From Adonisia turfae CCMR0081 (GTDB lineage: Bacteria; Cyanobacteriota; Cyanobacteriia; Phormidesmidales; Phormidesmidaceae): DNA of 51,253 nt. The notes beneath the pieces were generated by a model. That model was not told the DNA's origin. It saw only the letters and a program-made list of their open reading frames with translations, and searched no databases. Made by a program: the position numbers and the translations under genes. Positions 24,489-32,495 of the stretch are shown one piece after another. How positions within the stretch are numbered: position 1 is the stretch's first letter; each line of letters opens with the position of its first letter. The stretch spans positions 6,621,821-6,673,073 of the forward strand of contig NZ_QXHD01000004.1 in the NCBI RefSeq assembly GCF_011009555.1, in the 5' to 3' direction.

Positions 24489-25490
24489 TTATGGTGCAGA
24501 TGCAGCGTTTTTAGGTTCCTCCATTACCATATCCATCGTTGTTTTTGGCTTTTTACTCTGTCCTCCGAGGCTGGCGATTAACACCCCAACAATCACAATT
24601 GCTAATGTTACAACCTGAATGGAGGAGGGACGTTCTCCATTTAATAAGAATGCATAGGTGACACCAAAAATAGGAGACAGTACCGTTAAACGTCCGATGG
24701 TGCGAGAATCTAAGTTGTTAACGGATGCATACCAAAGAAACTGGGCAAATACAATTACAATCAATGAATAGATTGCCATGAGAATCCACAGCTGACCACT
24801 AAAGGCATCTCCAAAGTGATCTGGACCAAAGAGGCGTATAGCGATAAAGAAAAAGAGAATTGACGATATAAAGTTGCGTGAAAATACAACAACGGGTAAT
24901 GTGGCGGTTTTGGCAATCATCAAACGATTGACCAAGGAGGTGGCTGCAAATACCACTGTCGAAAGCAGAATATATAGATCACCTTGATTAACTTGGAAAT
25001 TGCTAGTTTTCAGGGCAATGGTGATGACGCCAACTACAATGAGAGAAAACCCCAACCATTCGAGGTTGCGAATCTTTTTACCCAGTAACATAGCACCGAC
25101 TAAGGCAAATAAAACAGGTCCCAATCGCCCTAGTAAGACAGCATTCGTGACCGTGGTGTATTGCAATCCGGTAAAAATCAATCCAGATAGTAGTGTGGCT
25201 AAACATCCATTCAGGATGAGTCCCGCCATGACCATCGGCTTGAGCGCTTTGAAGTCGTTGAGAATATTGCCAAAGCCAAACCAGAAGCCTACCACCAGTG
25301 AGGCACAAAAGTTGCCCACAAACAGCACATTACAGAAGGATATTGCATCAGCAATGCCGCCGCTCAAGACAGCTGCCTGGGCTACTAAAAAGGCAATCAG
25401 GGATGGACGCGATGCAGCCAGGGCACGGGAGGCCACCAGCATGATTTTGGGGTTGGCAAAGTTGGGTTGGTGAGCCGGAATTTCACTCAT
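24489..25490 (-). CDS. EamA/DMT-superfamily permease
   Basis: 333 residues with about ten hydrophobic segments in two EamA halves, e.g. LIAFLVAQAAVLSGGIADAI, ATLLSGLIFTGLQYTTVTNA, LLGRLGPVLFALVGAMLLG and WLGFSLIVVGVITIALK; the second half ends LNGERPSSIQVVTLAIVIVG. The family exports amino acids and other small metabolites across the inner membrane. It converges on the YHS gene. It could export the product of the ATP-grasp/GNAT cluster 2 kb away, but no direct evidence ties them together. Confidence 0.88.
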   Translation of the reverse strand: MSEIPAHQPNFANPKIMLVASRALAASRPSLIAFLVAQAAVLSGGIADAISFCNVLFVGNFCASLVVGFWFGFGNILNDFKALKPMVMAGLILNGCLATLLSGLIFTGLQYTTVTNAVLLGRLGPVLFALVGAMLLGKKIRNLEWLGFSLIVVGVITIALKTSNFQVNQGDLYILLSTVVFAATSLVNRLMIAKTATLPVVVFSRNFISSILFFFIAIRLFGPDHFGDAFSGQLWILMAIYSLIVIVFAQFLWYASVNNLDSRTIGRLTVLSPIFGVTYAFLLNGERPSSIQVVTLAIVIVGVLIASLGGQSKKPKTTMDMVMEEPKNAASAP

Positions 25491-25735
25491 TACAGGAAGT
25501 TAGGATCGGTGACAGCTTAGGCAAGAGTGTACTAAATTCCATAGGGTTAGAGATGAGCTAATGCTGAACTGAGATGAAATAATGCCAGTAGTTAAGCTTA
25601 TATTTTGTGAGCGATCGCAAAGGATATAGTTTGCTCAGTTTAGGGGTGTTTTAGACCATTCATACAGAGTCAATAAGCTGAGCAATGTTCAGTCTATGAT
25701 CAACACTTAGTGAGTGTAGAGTGCTAGCTAGACCC

Positions 25736-26632
25736 ATGAGCCGAAAACGGATTCGCTATCAATGGTTTCAGGATATCCCCCGTAACGTAACGCGGCGTGA
25801 GTATGAGCAATACCAGTTGCGTAATTTCGCGACCATTGCTTTGGGGGGCATGGCCGCATTGATGGCCATTGGTGGGATATCTGGACTGACGCTACAAACG
25901 TCGCGGAAACTGGCTGAGATTGAGGCAATGTCAGTTGAGGATGCCGTTGCCTATGGGGGCGATCGCATCGAGCTGATCCAACTAGAGGGCTATCTGGTGA
26001 CGGATGACCCTTTGGTGATGCCAGATGATGAGGCCCAGAAAGTGATTCGCGGTCGGGTGAATCTGGTGGCCAGAGCTGACACGGACTCTGATACGACAGA
26101 CCCCGAGGCACTTGTGCGGCGAGAAACGCTGTTTGAGTGGGAAGAGACAGCAGCGTCTGTCTTGTTGTCCGATGGCGATCATCGTATTCCCTTAGCCTTT
26201 GACCTGGCTGTGTTGCCGATGGAAGATGATTCTTTTGGATTCTCTCCTCGTACGGTTCGAGAGGGAGAGTCTTCTAGAGTTAGCCGTCCTGTTGCGATTG
26301 AATATGGTGATGAGGTTTATCCATTACCTTTAGAACAGTGGGGGGAGGTGGATAGTGTGTTTAAGGATTTTGAACGAGAGACATTGCCCTATGGACAGTC
26401 GGTAGTAGTCGTTGCAAGTTTGGAGACAACGGTTGACGGTAATCGACTGATTGATCCCCTAGGTAATCGGTTACAGGTGCTGATGGGGACTGGAGAGGAG
26501 ATTCGTCGGGAAGGGCAGCAGGCGCGAGTGATGTTTTTGCTGTTACCGATACCGTTAGGGTTTGCCAGCTTTAGGCTGGGAAAATCAGCGCGGCAGTTGC
26601 GACAAGGGTTTATTGAGCGGTCTAACCAGTAA
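25736..26632 (+). CDS. Membrane protein with two terminal TM helices, function unknown
   Basis: 298 residues from ATG 25736 (a GTG at 25721 would add five). A TM helix near residues 32-55 (FATIALGGMAALMAIGGISG) and another near the end (VMFLLLPIPLGFASFRLG) enclose a ~200-residue, acidic, presumably beta-rich domain with RGRVNLVARAD and VVVVASLETTVDGNRLIDPLG. The TM-domain-TM plan and the 'G.V.A...L.DP.G' motif are vaguely like GIDE/BAM-domain membrane proteins, but this is weak. It stands alone; no partner gene is suggested. Confidence 0.7.
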   Translation: MSRKRIRYQWFQDIPRNVTRREYEQYQLRNFATIALGGMAALMAIGGISGLTLQTSRKLAEIEAMSVEDAVAYGGDRIELIQLEGYLVTDDPLVMPDDEAQKVIRGRVNLVARADTDSDTTDPEALVRRETLFEWEETAASVLLSDGDHRIPLAFDLAVLPMEDDSFGFSPRTVREGESSRVSRPVAIEYGDEVYPLPLEQWGEVDSVFKDFERETLPYGQSVVVVASLETTVDGNRLIDPLGNRLQVLMGTGEEIRREGQQARVMFLLLPIPLGFASFRLGKSARQLRQGFIERSNQ

Positions 26633-26965
26633 AGAGGACTGCTGCACTACCGCACGAACTAATGGGATAGTTGCCTAGTCAGTATTGATAGGCCATACTG
26701 GTTGACCTTGTAGAATAGATGTACTTTCGAATAATTCGGTCAGTACGTGATTGGGTGCAGACATTCATGTAAAAATTCTATGTCACGCTAGTTCCAGTTG
26801 ATTTGAGAAACGACAACTGCTGTCAGAAACTGCGTTGATTGTTATGCTAGATAAGAACTTGGTTGGACGACACCATATTCTCCGGTTGTGAGAATCGTAT
26901 TACGATGTGTCGTCGGTTTTAAGAACCATTGACTTTTTGCTATTGACGCTGTGATTAAGGGGCTG
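26633..26965. other. Intergenic region upstream of msrB-like gene
   Basis: About 330 bases with no convincing coding sequence. It contains a long two-tier hairpin (separate entry) and AT-rich stretches likely to hold the promoter of the exported MsrB gene. Confidence 0.5.
26866..26918 (+). terminator. Two-tier hairpin followed by T-run
   Basis: Outer arms GACGACAC (26866-26873) and GTGTCGTC (26907-26914), inner arms ATTCTC (26877-26882) and GAGAAT (26890-26895), then GGTTTT. It lies 234 bases after the preceding stop and 48 bases before the msrB-like start, so it is either a terminator or a leader structure of the downstream gene. Confidence 0.4.
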
Positions 26966-27538
26966 ATGAAACGACTTTACAGGATTATTCTGAGCTGTGT
27001 GCTGCTAGTGGTATTAACTCTCTTTGCTCCAATCCATGCTGAGGTGGCTGCTCTAACAATAGAGCCTGTTATAACCGAGGCCAAGGCTGGGTTTCAGAAG
27101 CCGGATGTCGATGCGTTGAAGGCCATGCTGACAGAGCAACAGTATGCCGTTACCCAGCAAGATGACACCGAACCGCCCTTTAGAAACGATTACTGGAACA
27201 ACAAAAAGCCAGGTATCTACGTTGATGTGGTATCTGGAGAACCGCTTTTCTCGTCTCTAGATAAGTTTGCATCGGGGACAGGCTGGCCCTCATTTTTTCA
27301 ACCGCTTGAATCTGTCAATGTTGTTGAGCGAAAAGATCGGTCATTTTTCATGGTCCGGACTGAGGTGCGCAGTCGCCAGGCTGATTCCCATCTGGGGCAT
27401 GTTTTTGAGGATGGGCCAGCACCAACGGGGCGGCGTTACTGTATTAATTCGGCGGCGTTACGCTTTATTCCATTGGTTGATCTAGAAACGGAGGGATATG
27501 GTCAGTACGTTGCCAGCTTTGAGGCTGATGATATCTAG
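26966..27538 (+). CDS. Exported MsrB-type peptide methionine-R-sulfoxide reductase, zinc-less
   Basis: 190 residues from ATG 26966 (GTG 26951 is an alternative). An N-terminal signal peptide (MKRLYRIILSCVLLVVLTLF, cleavage near PIHAEVA) indicates export to periplasm or lumen. MsrB motifs: ASGTGWPSFF, DSHLGHVFEDGP, and RYCINSAALRFIP with catalytic Cys159. The two CxxC pairs that bind structural zinc in many MsrBs are replaced (YVDVVSGEPLF; EVRSRQADSHLGH), so this is the zinc-free form. It repairs R-methionine sulfoxide in exported or luminal proteins. No MsrA is adjacent. The resolving cysteine is not obvious. Confidence 0.9.
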   Translation: MKRLYRIILSCVLLVVLTLFAPIHAEVAALTIEPVITEAKAGFQKPDVDALKAMLTEQQYAVTQQDDTEPPFRNDYWNNKKPGIYVDVVSGEPLFSSLDKFASGTGWPSFFQPLESVNVVERKDRSFFMVRTEVRSRQADSHLGHVFEDGPAPTGRRYCINSAALRFIPLVDLETEGYGQYVASFEADDI

Positions 27539-27875
27539 CTGTCCATGGAGTCTAAGTAACGAAACCCTCTTAAATTCATTTGCTTGTAACCAACGCCCGC
27601 TAAGGCAGCTGGGGTAGTCATCTAGAAGATAGGACCATCAACGATGCGGCTACTCCGCCTGCCAAGGACAACAACCAAAATAGTTTGATGATTTGAGGAT
27701 TCGTTGGGTTACCCCGCAAGCAGCCTGGATGTTTGACTAGCATTGTAGTCGAGATACTTACTGCCGAACTTGCCTTCGAGGTAAGTCTCTTCGGGAAGAA
27801 TGGCTGTGATCTGGACAAGTAGGCAAGAAAGCGTTGTTGGATTAAGCTTACCCTGCCCACAGACAATCCCCTGCG
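27539..27875. other. Intergenic region with gene debris
   Basis: About 340 bases between convergent genes. It contains one short coding-like stretch on the minus strand (next entry) and otherwise nothing I can identify. Confidence 0.4.
27709..27840 (-). pseudogene. Possible C-terminal scrap of a phospholipid/isoprenylcysteine methyltransferase-like gene
   Basis: The minus-strand reading gives ILPEETYLEGKFGSKYLDYN, which resembles the E-E-x-Y-L-E-x-K-F-G-x-x-Y-x-x-Y motif at the end of ICMT/PEMT-type integral membrane methyltransferases. No membrane segments precede it, so only a scrap would remain. The match is short and could be chance. Confidence 0.3.
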
Positions 27876-28586
27876 CTAGGCTTTCAACACATTCTGCCAT
27901 GCCTTTGCTGCTACTGCCTTTGCATCCATTTCGATCAAGTTCCCGTGTGCAATAATGATACGTTCAAATTCCCATGAGAGAATTTTTTCTAGCCCTTTTC
28001 TCACGATCTCTTTGTTACCCCATCCCAGCTGATATTCAGGCGCGGGTTTAGGGGTGTTCCACATGTGGAATACGACTTTCCACCAGAATTTCAATAGAAG
28101 ACCTGCTTCATGCGTATAATTATCGCCAATGTTCTCCAATAGATCCACAAGAATGAGTGTTCGGGTTGGTTTGTGGAGAAAGGCGACTTCGTTCATAATA
28201 CGTGTGCCTTGGATAACGACCTGCTCGAAATCTAACGCCCAACGCGGATCGGGTCGGTTTCCCAAGATCCAGTCAAAACTGAGATCAGCGCGCTTCTTTT
28301 CCAGACCTGGGCAGAGAAAGGTTTCAGCGTTGGGGTAATCGGCTTGGAGGTCGGAGACATGGAGGTGGTGAAAGTTGCCGGGGGCAATAATGTAAGCGAC
28401 TTCGCCGAGTTGATCAATTTCTGATTTGAGGAGTGCATCCAATTTGCACGGGCTATGTAGCCACAGTTTGCCATCGTTTAGCCTCACTATGGTCATACGG
28501 CTGAAGAGATCCATTCCGCCGAAACGGATGCCATACTCCACAATGTAAATCGTGCCCGGAACATACTCATCTATTGAATAGGCCAT
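27876..28586 (-). CDS. DUF4336-domain protein (metallo-beta-lactamase-like fold)
   Basis: 236 residues. DUF4336 features: GGMDLFSRMTIVRLNDGKLW, LHSPCKLDALLKSEIDQLG, AYIIAPGNFHHLHVSDLQAD, LVDLLENIG and the C-terminal ERIIIAHGNLIE. The NFHHLHVSD segment parallels the HxHxD-type motif of metallo-beta-lactamase folds. The family is widespread in cyanobacteria and has no established function. Its start codon overlaps the start codon of the CGNR gene on the opposite strand by two bases, leaving no conventional space for two promoters. Confidence 0.85.
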   Translation of the reverse strand: MAYSIDEYVPGTIYIVEYGIRFGGMDLFSRMTIVRLNDGKLWLHSPCKLDALLKSEIDQLGEVAYIIAPGNFHHLHVSDLQADYPNAETFLCPGLEKKRADLSFDWILGNRPDPRWALDFEQVVIQGTRIMNEVAFLHKPTRTLILVDLLENIGDNYTHEAGLLLKFWWKVVFHMWNTPKPAPEYQLGWGNKEIVRKGLEKILSWEFERIIIAHGNLIEMDAKAVAAKAWQNVLKA

Positions 28587-29007
28587 GATGGCGATCCCTC
28601 AGTCGGTTTTTCATAGCGATGCCGAAACTCACTTGACACGTTCACGGCTTCATATTCGAATTCTTGCACTCCGAGACTTGGTACGGCGCTGCGTGTTAAA
28701 GCAAGTCTCTCCCGAACTCCTTACTGGTGGCGTATTTCAAATTTCTTTCGGAATGAAGTTTGAGGAAGATGGCCCAGTTCCTGTTCCCGAAACTGACTCA
28801 GCGAGCGAGCGTGTGATTGGTCAGCTAGTTGCAATCATCTACAACAGTATGATTGACGGCACTTGGGCGCGGTTCAAATGCTGTGCGCTGCCTACATGTG
28901 GTTGGGCTTATTACGATACGACCAAGAGTCGGACTAAGCGCTGGTGTTCGATGCGAACTTGTGGAGCTCGAAGCAAGGCTAGGCGATATTACGAACGGCC
29001 TCGATAG
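28585..29007 (+). CDS. CGNR-type zinc-finger protein, probably N-terminally truncated
   Basis: 140 residues. The C-terminus is a clear CGNR finger: CCALPTCGWAYYDTTKSRTK then RWCSMRTCGARSKARRYYER (CGAR instead of CGNR). The central ALRDLVRRCV and LVAIIYNSMIDG parts fit the family's helical region, but the usual first ~50 residues, with the conserved N-terminal 'DFANT'-like motif, are missing; the frame begins at the DUF4336 start codon. Family members are proposed stress-response regulators. It may be a remnant fused against the neighbour. Confidence 0.65.
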   Translation: MMAIPQSVFHSDAETHLTRSRLHIRILALRDLVRRCVLKQVSPELLTGGVFQISFGMKFEEDGPVPVPETDSASERVIGQLVAIIYNSMIDGTWARFKCCALPTCGWAYYDTTKSRTKRWCSMRTCGARSKARRYYERPR

Positions 29008-29252
29008 TTGATTAGGTGGCTGACAGCAATTTATCCTGCGTGCTGATGTTTGGTTAGATCTTGCACCCTGCGCGATTGTTCTTCCGTGGCTTCCGAGACT
29101 TTATCACATAGCACCAAGCATTTGTACTATTACTGCGGAGGAACTTTGGAGCTCAACGGCGGTAGTAACTTTAGCCTCTTATCAACTGCTTACGCTCCGC
29201 CGTTGCAACGCAGTGTTGGGCTGCTGATAAATACAGGTGGAGATTTAACCCT
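29008..29252. other. Spacer with an attC-like stem
   Basis: No convincing coding sequence. At 29151-29221 GCTCAAC (fitting RYYYAAC) and GTTGGGC (fitting GTTRRRY) bracket a structure with a 9-base perfect stem CAACGGCGG/CCGCCGTTG (29154-29162, 29197-29205). This fits the loose consensus of an integron attC recombination site, but no integrase is in view. Confidence 0.25.
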
Positions 29253-29600
29253 CTAGAAGATTAGAGGTGCAAGCAAAGGTTGAACCTCCTCAATCAGTTC
29301 TTCTGGTACAGTTTCAACGAATTGAACTTTACGAGCTTTCCAATCCAGACACTTGATTTGATCAGCAAGTACCACCCCTTGAACCTGTAGCCCAGGTGGT
29401 AAAAGAACTTCGAAGGGATACCCTTTCTGCTGTCTAGTAACAGGCATAAACAGTGCTAAGGAGCTTTTAACGTTGTAACTACGAGGCGAAACCACCAGAG
29501 CAGGTCGATGTCCTCGCTGTTCATGCCCTTTAGTTGGATCAAAGTCTAGATAAACAATATCTCCTCGCCCTGGGGTATAGCGTTCTGTTGGATTTACCAA
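29253..29600 (-). CDS. mazF: MazF/PemK-family endoribonuclease toxin
   Basis: 115 residues. GRGDIVYLDFDPTKGHEQRG, HRPALVVSPRSYN, FMPVTRQQKGYPFEVLL and GVVLADQIKCLDWKAR are canonical MazF blocks, with the catalytic arginine and threonine (PVT) present. MazF cuts single-stranded mRNA at short motifs. The only usable start is a TTG at 29600 lying inside the mazE 3' end (7-base overlap), so translation depends on coupling to the antitoxin. The frame is intact. Confidence 0.92.
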   Translation of the reverse strand: MVNPTERYTPGRGDIVYLDFDPTKGHEQRGHRPALVVSPRSYNVKSSLALFMPVTRQQKGYPFEVLLPPGLQVQGVVLADQIKCLDWKARKVQFVETVPEELIEEVQPLLAPLIF

Positions 29601-29836
29601 GCTTCATTCCCCACAGCCACACCACTTTCCACCTCAGAATGCAAATTTTCTGGTGTAATACCAGCGACTAATTCCTCCAAGGAATAACGCCTACGAGGTT
29701 TGGGTTTGACTACCAAGTTACCATCAAGCACCATAAGCTCGACTTCAGTACCTTCAGTTATCTGAATTTCTTTGACAATGTATTGGGGAATCCGAAGAGC
29801 TAAGCTATTACCCCACTTAGCAACCATTGCAACCAT
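29594..29836 (-). CDS. mazE: MazE-family antitoxin (AbrB/SpoVT fold)
   Basis: 80 residues from ATG 29836, which has GGAG 5 bases upstream; an ATG at 29851 would place the Shine-Dalgarno inside the gene. MVAKWGNSLALRIPQYIVKEI is the swapped-hairpin DNA-binding domain; LMVLDGNLVVKPKPRRRYSL ends it, and the acidic tail ITPENLHSEVESG neutralises the toxin. It binds its own promoter in known systems; a fitting palindrome lies 51 bases upstream. Confidence 0.9.
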   Translation of the reverse strand: MVAMVAKWGNSLALRIPQYIVKEIQITEGTEVELMVLDGNLVVKPKPRRRYSLEELVAGITPENLHSEVESGVAVGNEAW

Positions 29837-29886
29837 AGGAGCTCCTTGCATCTAGGGCGTTTAAACTATCACAATCTAATCTTTTA

Positions 29887-29911
29887 GATGTAGATACACT
29901 GTATCTACATC
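29887..29911. promoter_or_regulatory. Palindromic operator of mazEF
   Basis: Perfect 11-base arms GATGTAGATAC and GTATCTACATC around a 3-base centre, positioned 51 bases upstream of the mazE ATG. It contains TGTAGATACA and its complement, so there may be two overlapping half-site pairs. Expected to bind MazE or the MazEF complex, giving autoregulation. Confidence 0.65.
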
Positions 29912-29992
29912 ATAGTCGCTGATCACAATCTTTGGCAATAGTTAAAACGCATCAAACATGAGGTTCGAACTGCCTACAATCATCTAAAAGGT

Positions 29993-30286
29993 TTACTTAC
30001 AGTATTGCTGAAGCTGTTCACTGTATGCCACCAAATTCATGTACCTCATGATGCTGACCATTGAAATGATCACGGCAACAGTGTTGATAGCCCATAATAT
30101 CTTGGCTCTATGCCAAAACCTGATACACATACTAAATCCCAGTATCAAAGCTGTTGTTAACCAAATTATCCACATGCTGAGTGCGGTGAAAAGCTCGCCA
30201 ACGGTATCACAGTCTGGAACAAATATGCTTGAACCTGTGTATTGGTTGGGCGCAAGCAAAAGCGCCCAAAATGCCCACCATAGCAA
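29993..30286 (-). CDS. Small hydrophobic membrane protein, unknown
   Basis: About 97 residues with three likely TM helices (LWWAFWALLLAPN; MWIIWLTTALILGFSMCI; ILWAINTVAVIISMVSIM) and a periplasmic CDTVGELF loop. The reading begins at a TTG, but coding-like hydrophobic sequence (PLLLWL) continues upstream in frame to a stop, so the start is uncertain. Family unknown; helix pattern and composition are my only support. It lies between mazEF and bicA. Confidence 0.45.
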   Translation of the reverse strand: MLWWAFWALLLAPNQYTGSSIFVPDCDTVGELFTALSMWIIWLTTALILGFSMCIRFWHRAKILWAINTVAVIISMVSIMRYMNLVAYSEQLQQYCK

Positions 30287-30408
30287 CCACAGTAGCAGAG
30301 GAATCTGAAGCAGAAAAGGTGTTCCGGTGCAGCGAGGTTGTTATGTCGCGATAACTAGCTAAAAGCAGGAAGACAAAATTAGACTCAAGATGAACTTCAG
30401 TGGCAGAA

Positions 30409-32088
30409 TTATGCAATTGCTTGCTGCTGCTGCTGCTGCTTTACGAACGATAAACCTGCAGTTAGAGCTTGTAGGCGATCATCCATCCAATGATCATTGG
30501 GAATAAGTTTGTTGATTCCCAGCGTTTCTAACCGACGTTTAACTTTACCCGTTGCCCCTACGACAAGTACCTCTCGACCCTCTTCGGTGGCTTCTTGAAT
30601 GGCGTTTTCGATGGCTAAAGAAGAAGTGACGCCTAAAACCGGAACTTCTCCGAGGTCAACAATGAGTACATCATAGGAGTCAATAGCATCATGCTCTCGG
30701 GAAATAGCCTTGGCTACGCCAAAAATCATCGGTCCACTGAGATGGAACAGTAGCACCCGACCATTGGCTGAATCTAACACCTGCTGTTCTTCCGGTGTCA
30801 TCACAATTTGGTCATCTGCATCCGTAATCGCTTTTACCGATTCAGATTGCATTTCATCTAGACGGGCAATGGTCAGAATATTGGCAATAAACACACCTAC
30901 GCCGACTGCTACCATCAAATCAACAAAGACCGTCAGTGCCACGACGCTATAAACAATTCCAGCTGCCTTCCAGGAAATCCGATGAACTCGCTTAAGAAAA
31001 CCCCAGTCGATGATATCGATGCCCACCTTTAAGACAATGCCGGCCAACACTGCTAATGGAATTCCTGATGTCAAGGGAGCCGCCCACAGTACGACCACAA
31101 ATAGAATTAGGGCACGGCTAAGGCCAGATAATGCTGTACGGCCTCCGCCTTGAATATTCACGACCGTAGCCGTCGTAGCTCCTGAACCTGCAATGCCGCC
31201 ACAAAGACCGGTAATGATGTTAGCAATTCCCTGACCAATCAATTCTTTATTGGACTTGTGCTGAGACCGGGTCAAACTATCCGAAACCAAACAGGTTAAT
31301 AGACAGTCAATGGAGCCGACCATGCCTAGGATCATGGCATTCACAAATATGAGCCTTAAATTACCAGGGGTAAACGTCGGCAGTTGCAAGGTTGGTAAAC
31401 CTGGCGTGATTTCTCCAATTGTGGCAATGGTGCGAATATCGATATCCCGCAAAAGCGTCAATGATACTAGCGTTCCGATGACCAAAGCCACCAGTTGAGG
31501 GGGTACTACTTTCTTGAGATTGTTGGGATAGAAAAACAAGATCACTAAGGTCAGAATGCCTAAGGCTGTTTCCCAGGGATTTAAATTGGCGATTAGACTA
31601 GGCAAATTGTTAATCACGCCAATGACCCCACCTTTGGGGGCTTCTTGACCGAGAAAGGGCGCAGTTTGCATAAAGATTAAAATCACGCCAATGCCAGTCA
31701 TAAATCCTGAAATGACGTTGTAAGGCAGCATCGTAATGTATCGCCCTAGCTTCAGCAGCCCAAAGCCAATCTGAAACACTCCCGCCAGCATGACCACGGT
31801 AAACGCCATGGCTAAGCCATTTTCAGGATCGCTGGCTGTGGTTTCAGCAATGACCGCAGTAATAATCACCGTCATTGGCCCCGTTGGCTCAGAAATCAGG
31901 CTGGGGGTACCACCAAATAAGGCAGCAAAAAAGCCGACCAAAATGGCCCCCCATAACCCTGCAGATGCCCCAGCACCAGAGGCAATACCCAGTGCTAATG
32001 CCAAGGGTAGAGCAACGACTGCAGCTGTCAGACCGCCTAAAACATCGCCTCTAACATTATTGAACTTGATACGATTCGTGATTGGCAT
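30409..32088 (-). CDS. bicA: BicA-type SulP bicarbonate transporter
   Basis: 559 residues from ATG 32088 (MPITNRIKFNNVRGD), which matches the BicA N-terminus; an upstream in-frame start at 32151 is unlikely. SulP signatures: GGLTAAVVALPLALALGIAS, GFFAALFGGTPSLISEPTGP, DSLTRSQHKSNKELIGQGIA, and GWGDIIDWGFLKR-like VGIDIIDWGFLKRVHR. About 12-14 TM helices precede a C-terminal STAS domain (VLLFHLSGPMIFGVAKAI; LGVTSSLAIENAI). BicA is the Na+-dependent bicarbonate importer of the CO2-concentrating mechanism. The tail ends in a polyglutamine run from a CTG repeat. Confidence 0.92.
   Translation of the reverse strand: MPITNRIKFNNVRGDVLGGLTAAVVALPLALALGIASGAGASAGLWGAILVGFFAALFGGTPSLISEPTGPMTVIITAVIAETTASDPENGLAMAFTVVMLAGVFQIGFGLLKLGRYITMLPYNVISGFMTGIGVILIFMQTAPFLGQEAPKGGVIGVINNLPSLIANLNPWETALGILTLVILFFYPNNLKKVVPPQLVALVIGTLVSLTLLRDIDIRTIATIGEITPGLPTLQLPTFTPGNLRLIFVNAMILGMVGSIDCLLTCLVSDSLTRSQHKSNKELIGQGIANIITGLCGGIAGSGATTATVVNIQGGGRTALSGLSRALILFVVVLWAAPLTSGIPLAVLAGIVLKVGIDIIDWGFLKRVHRISWKAAGIVYSVVALTVFVDLMVAVGVGVFIANILTIARLDEMQSESVKAITDADDQIVMTPEEQQVLDSANGRVLLFHLSGPMIFGVAKAISREHDAIDSYDVLIVDLGEVPVLGVTSSLAIENAIQEATEEGREVLVVGATGKVKRRLETLGINKLIPNDHWMDDRLQALTAGLSFVKQQQQQQAIA
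30419..30440. repeat. (CTG)n trinucleotide run in the 3' end of bicA
   Basis: Seven nearly uninterrupted GCT/CTG triplets on the plus strand encode a glutamine run (KQQQQQQAIA) just before the bicA stop. Such tracts can vary in length by slippage; the effect on a C-terminal STAS tail is probably mild. Confidence 0.7.
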
Positions 32089-32123
32089 AGGTTGCTTTTG
32101 GATGAAAATAGGGCGAGTTTGAC

Positions 32124-32291
32124 CTAAACCGAGTGGGACTGAAACTCGCAAAACAGCTGTGTGTCTGCAACATTCAGATGAAGTTTAGCTACTTCATCAT
32201 CTCCCGTTTTGGCTAAGGTCACAATGCGCAAGTTGCTGCCGCTAGCTTTTTCTAGATGCTGGAAATGAATGATTAACGAGTCAACGGGCAT
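32124..32291 (-). CDS. Possible small protein upstream of bicA
   Basis: A 55-residue frame from ATG 32291 to TAG at 32124, 35 bases before the bicA ATG on the same strand. The product (MPVDSLIIHFQHLEKASGSN, then LRIVTLAKTGDDEVAKLHLN) has normal amino-acid composition and an alternating amphipathic pattern, which looks coding. No clear Shine-Dalgarno. It may be a co-transcribed small protein or a leader peptide; I do not recognise a family. Confidence 0.35.
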   Translation of the reverse strand: MPVDSLIIHFQHLEKASGSNLRIVTLAKTGDDEVAKLHLNVADTQLFCEFQSHSV

Positions 32292-32495
32292 GTCAATTAA
32301 TTGTCTCGCTGGGTAGAACCATCAGCCTGGACGAGAGAATTAGGCATGCAATTTCTGTACTGAAGCGCTTGTGTGTTGAAACTATCGAAGACACGTTGGT
32401 TCTGCAACATTTGTTCCGCAAGAGAGACGCTTCATGACTGACTCTTCTCGGCTTTCATAAGTAGAGTTGTTTGAGTAGAGTCGACAACAACTTTC
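32292..32495. other. Spacer between bicA leader and methyltransferase gene
   Basis: About 200 bases holding the likely bicA promoter on the minus strand. No coding sequence or strong hairpin was seen. Confidence 0.4.

Noticed and set aside
29050..29256. Plus-strand 68-residue frame after the CGNR gene
   Set aside because: Low-complexity, no Shine-Dalgarno, and it coincides with the attC-like structure.
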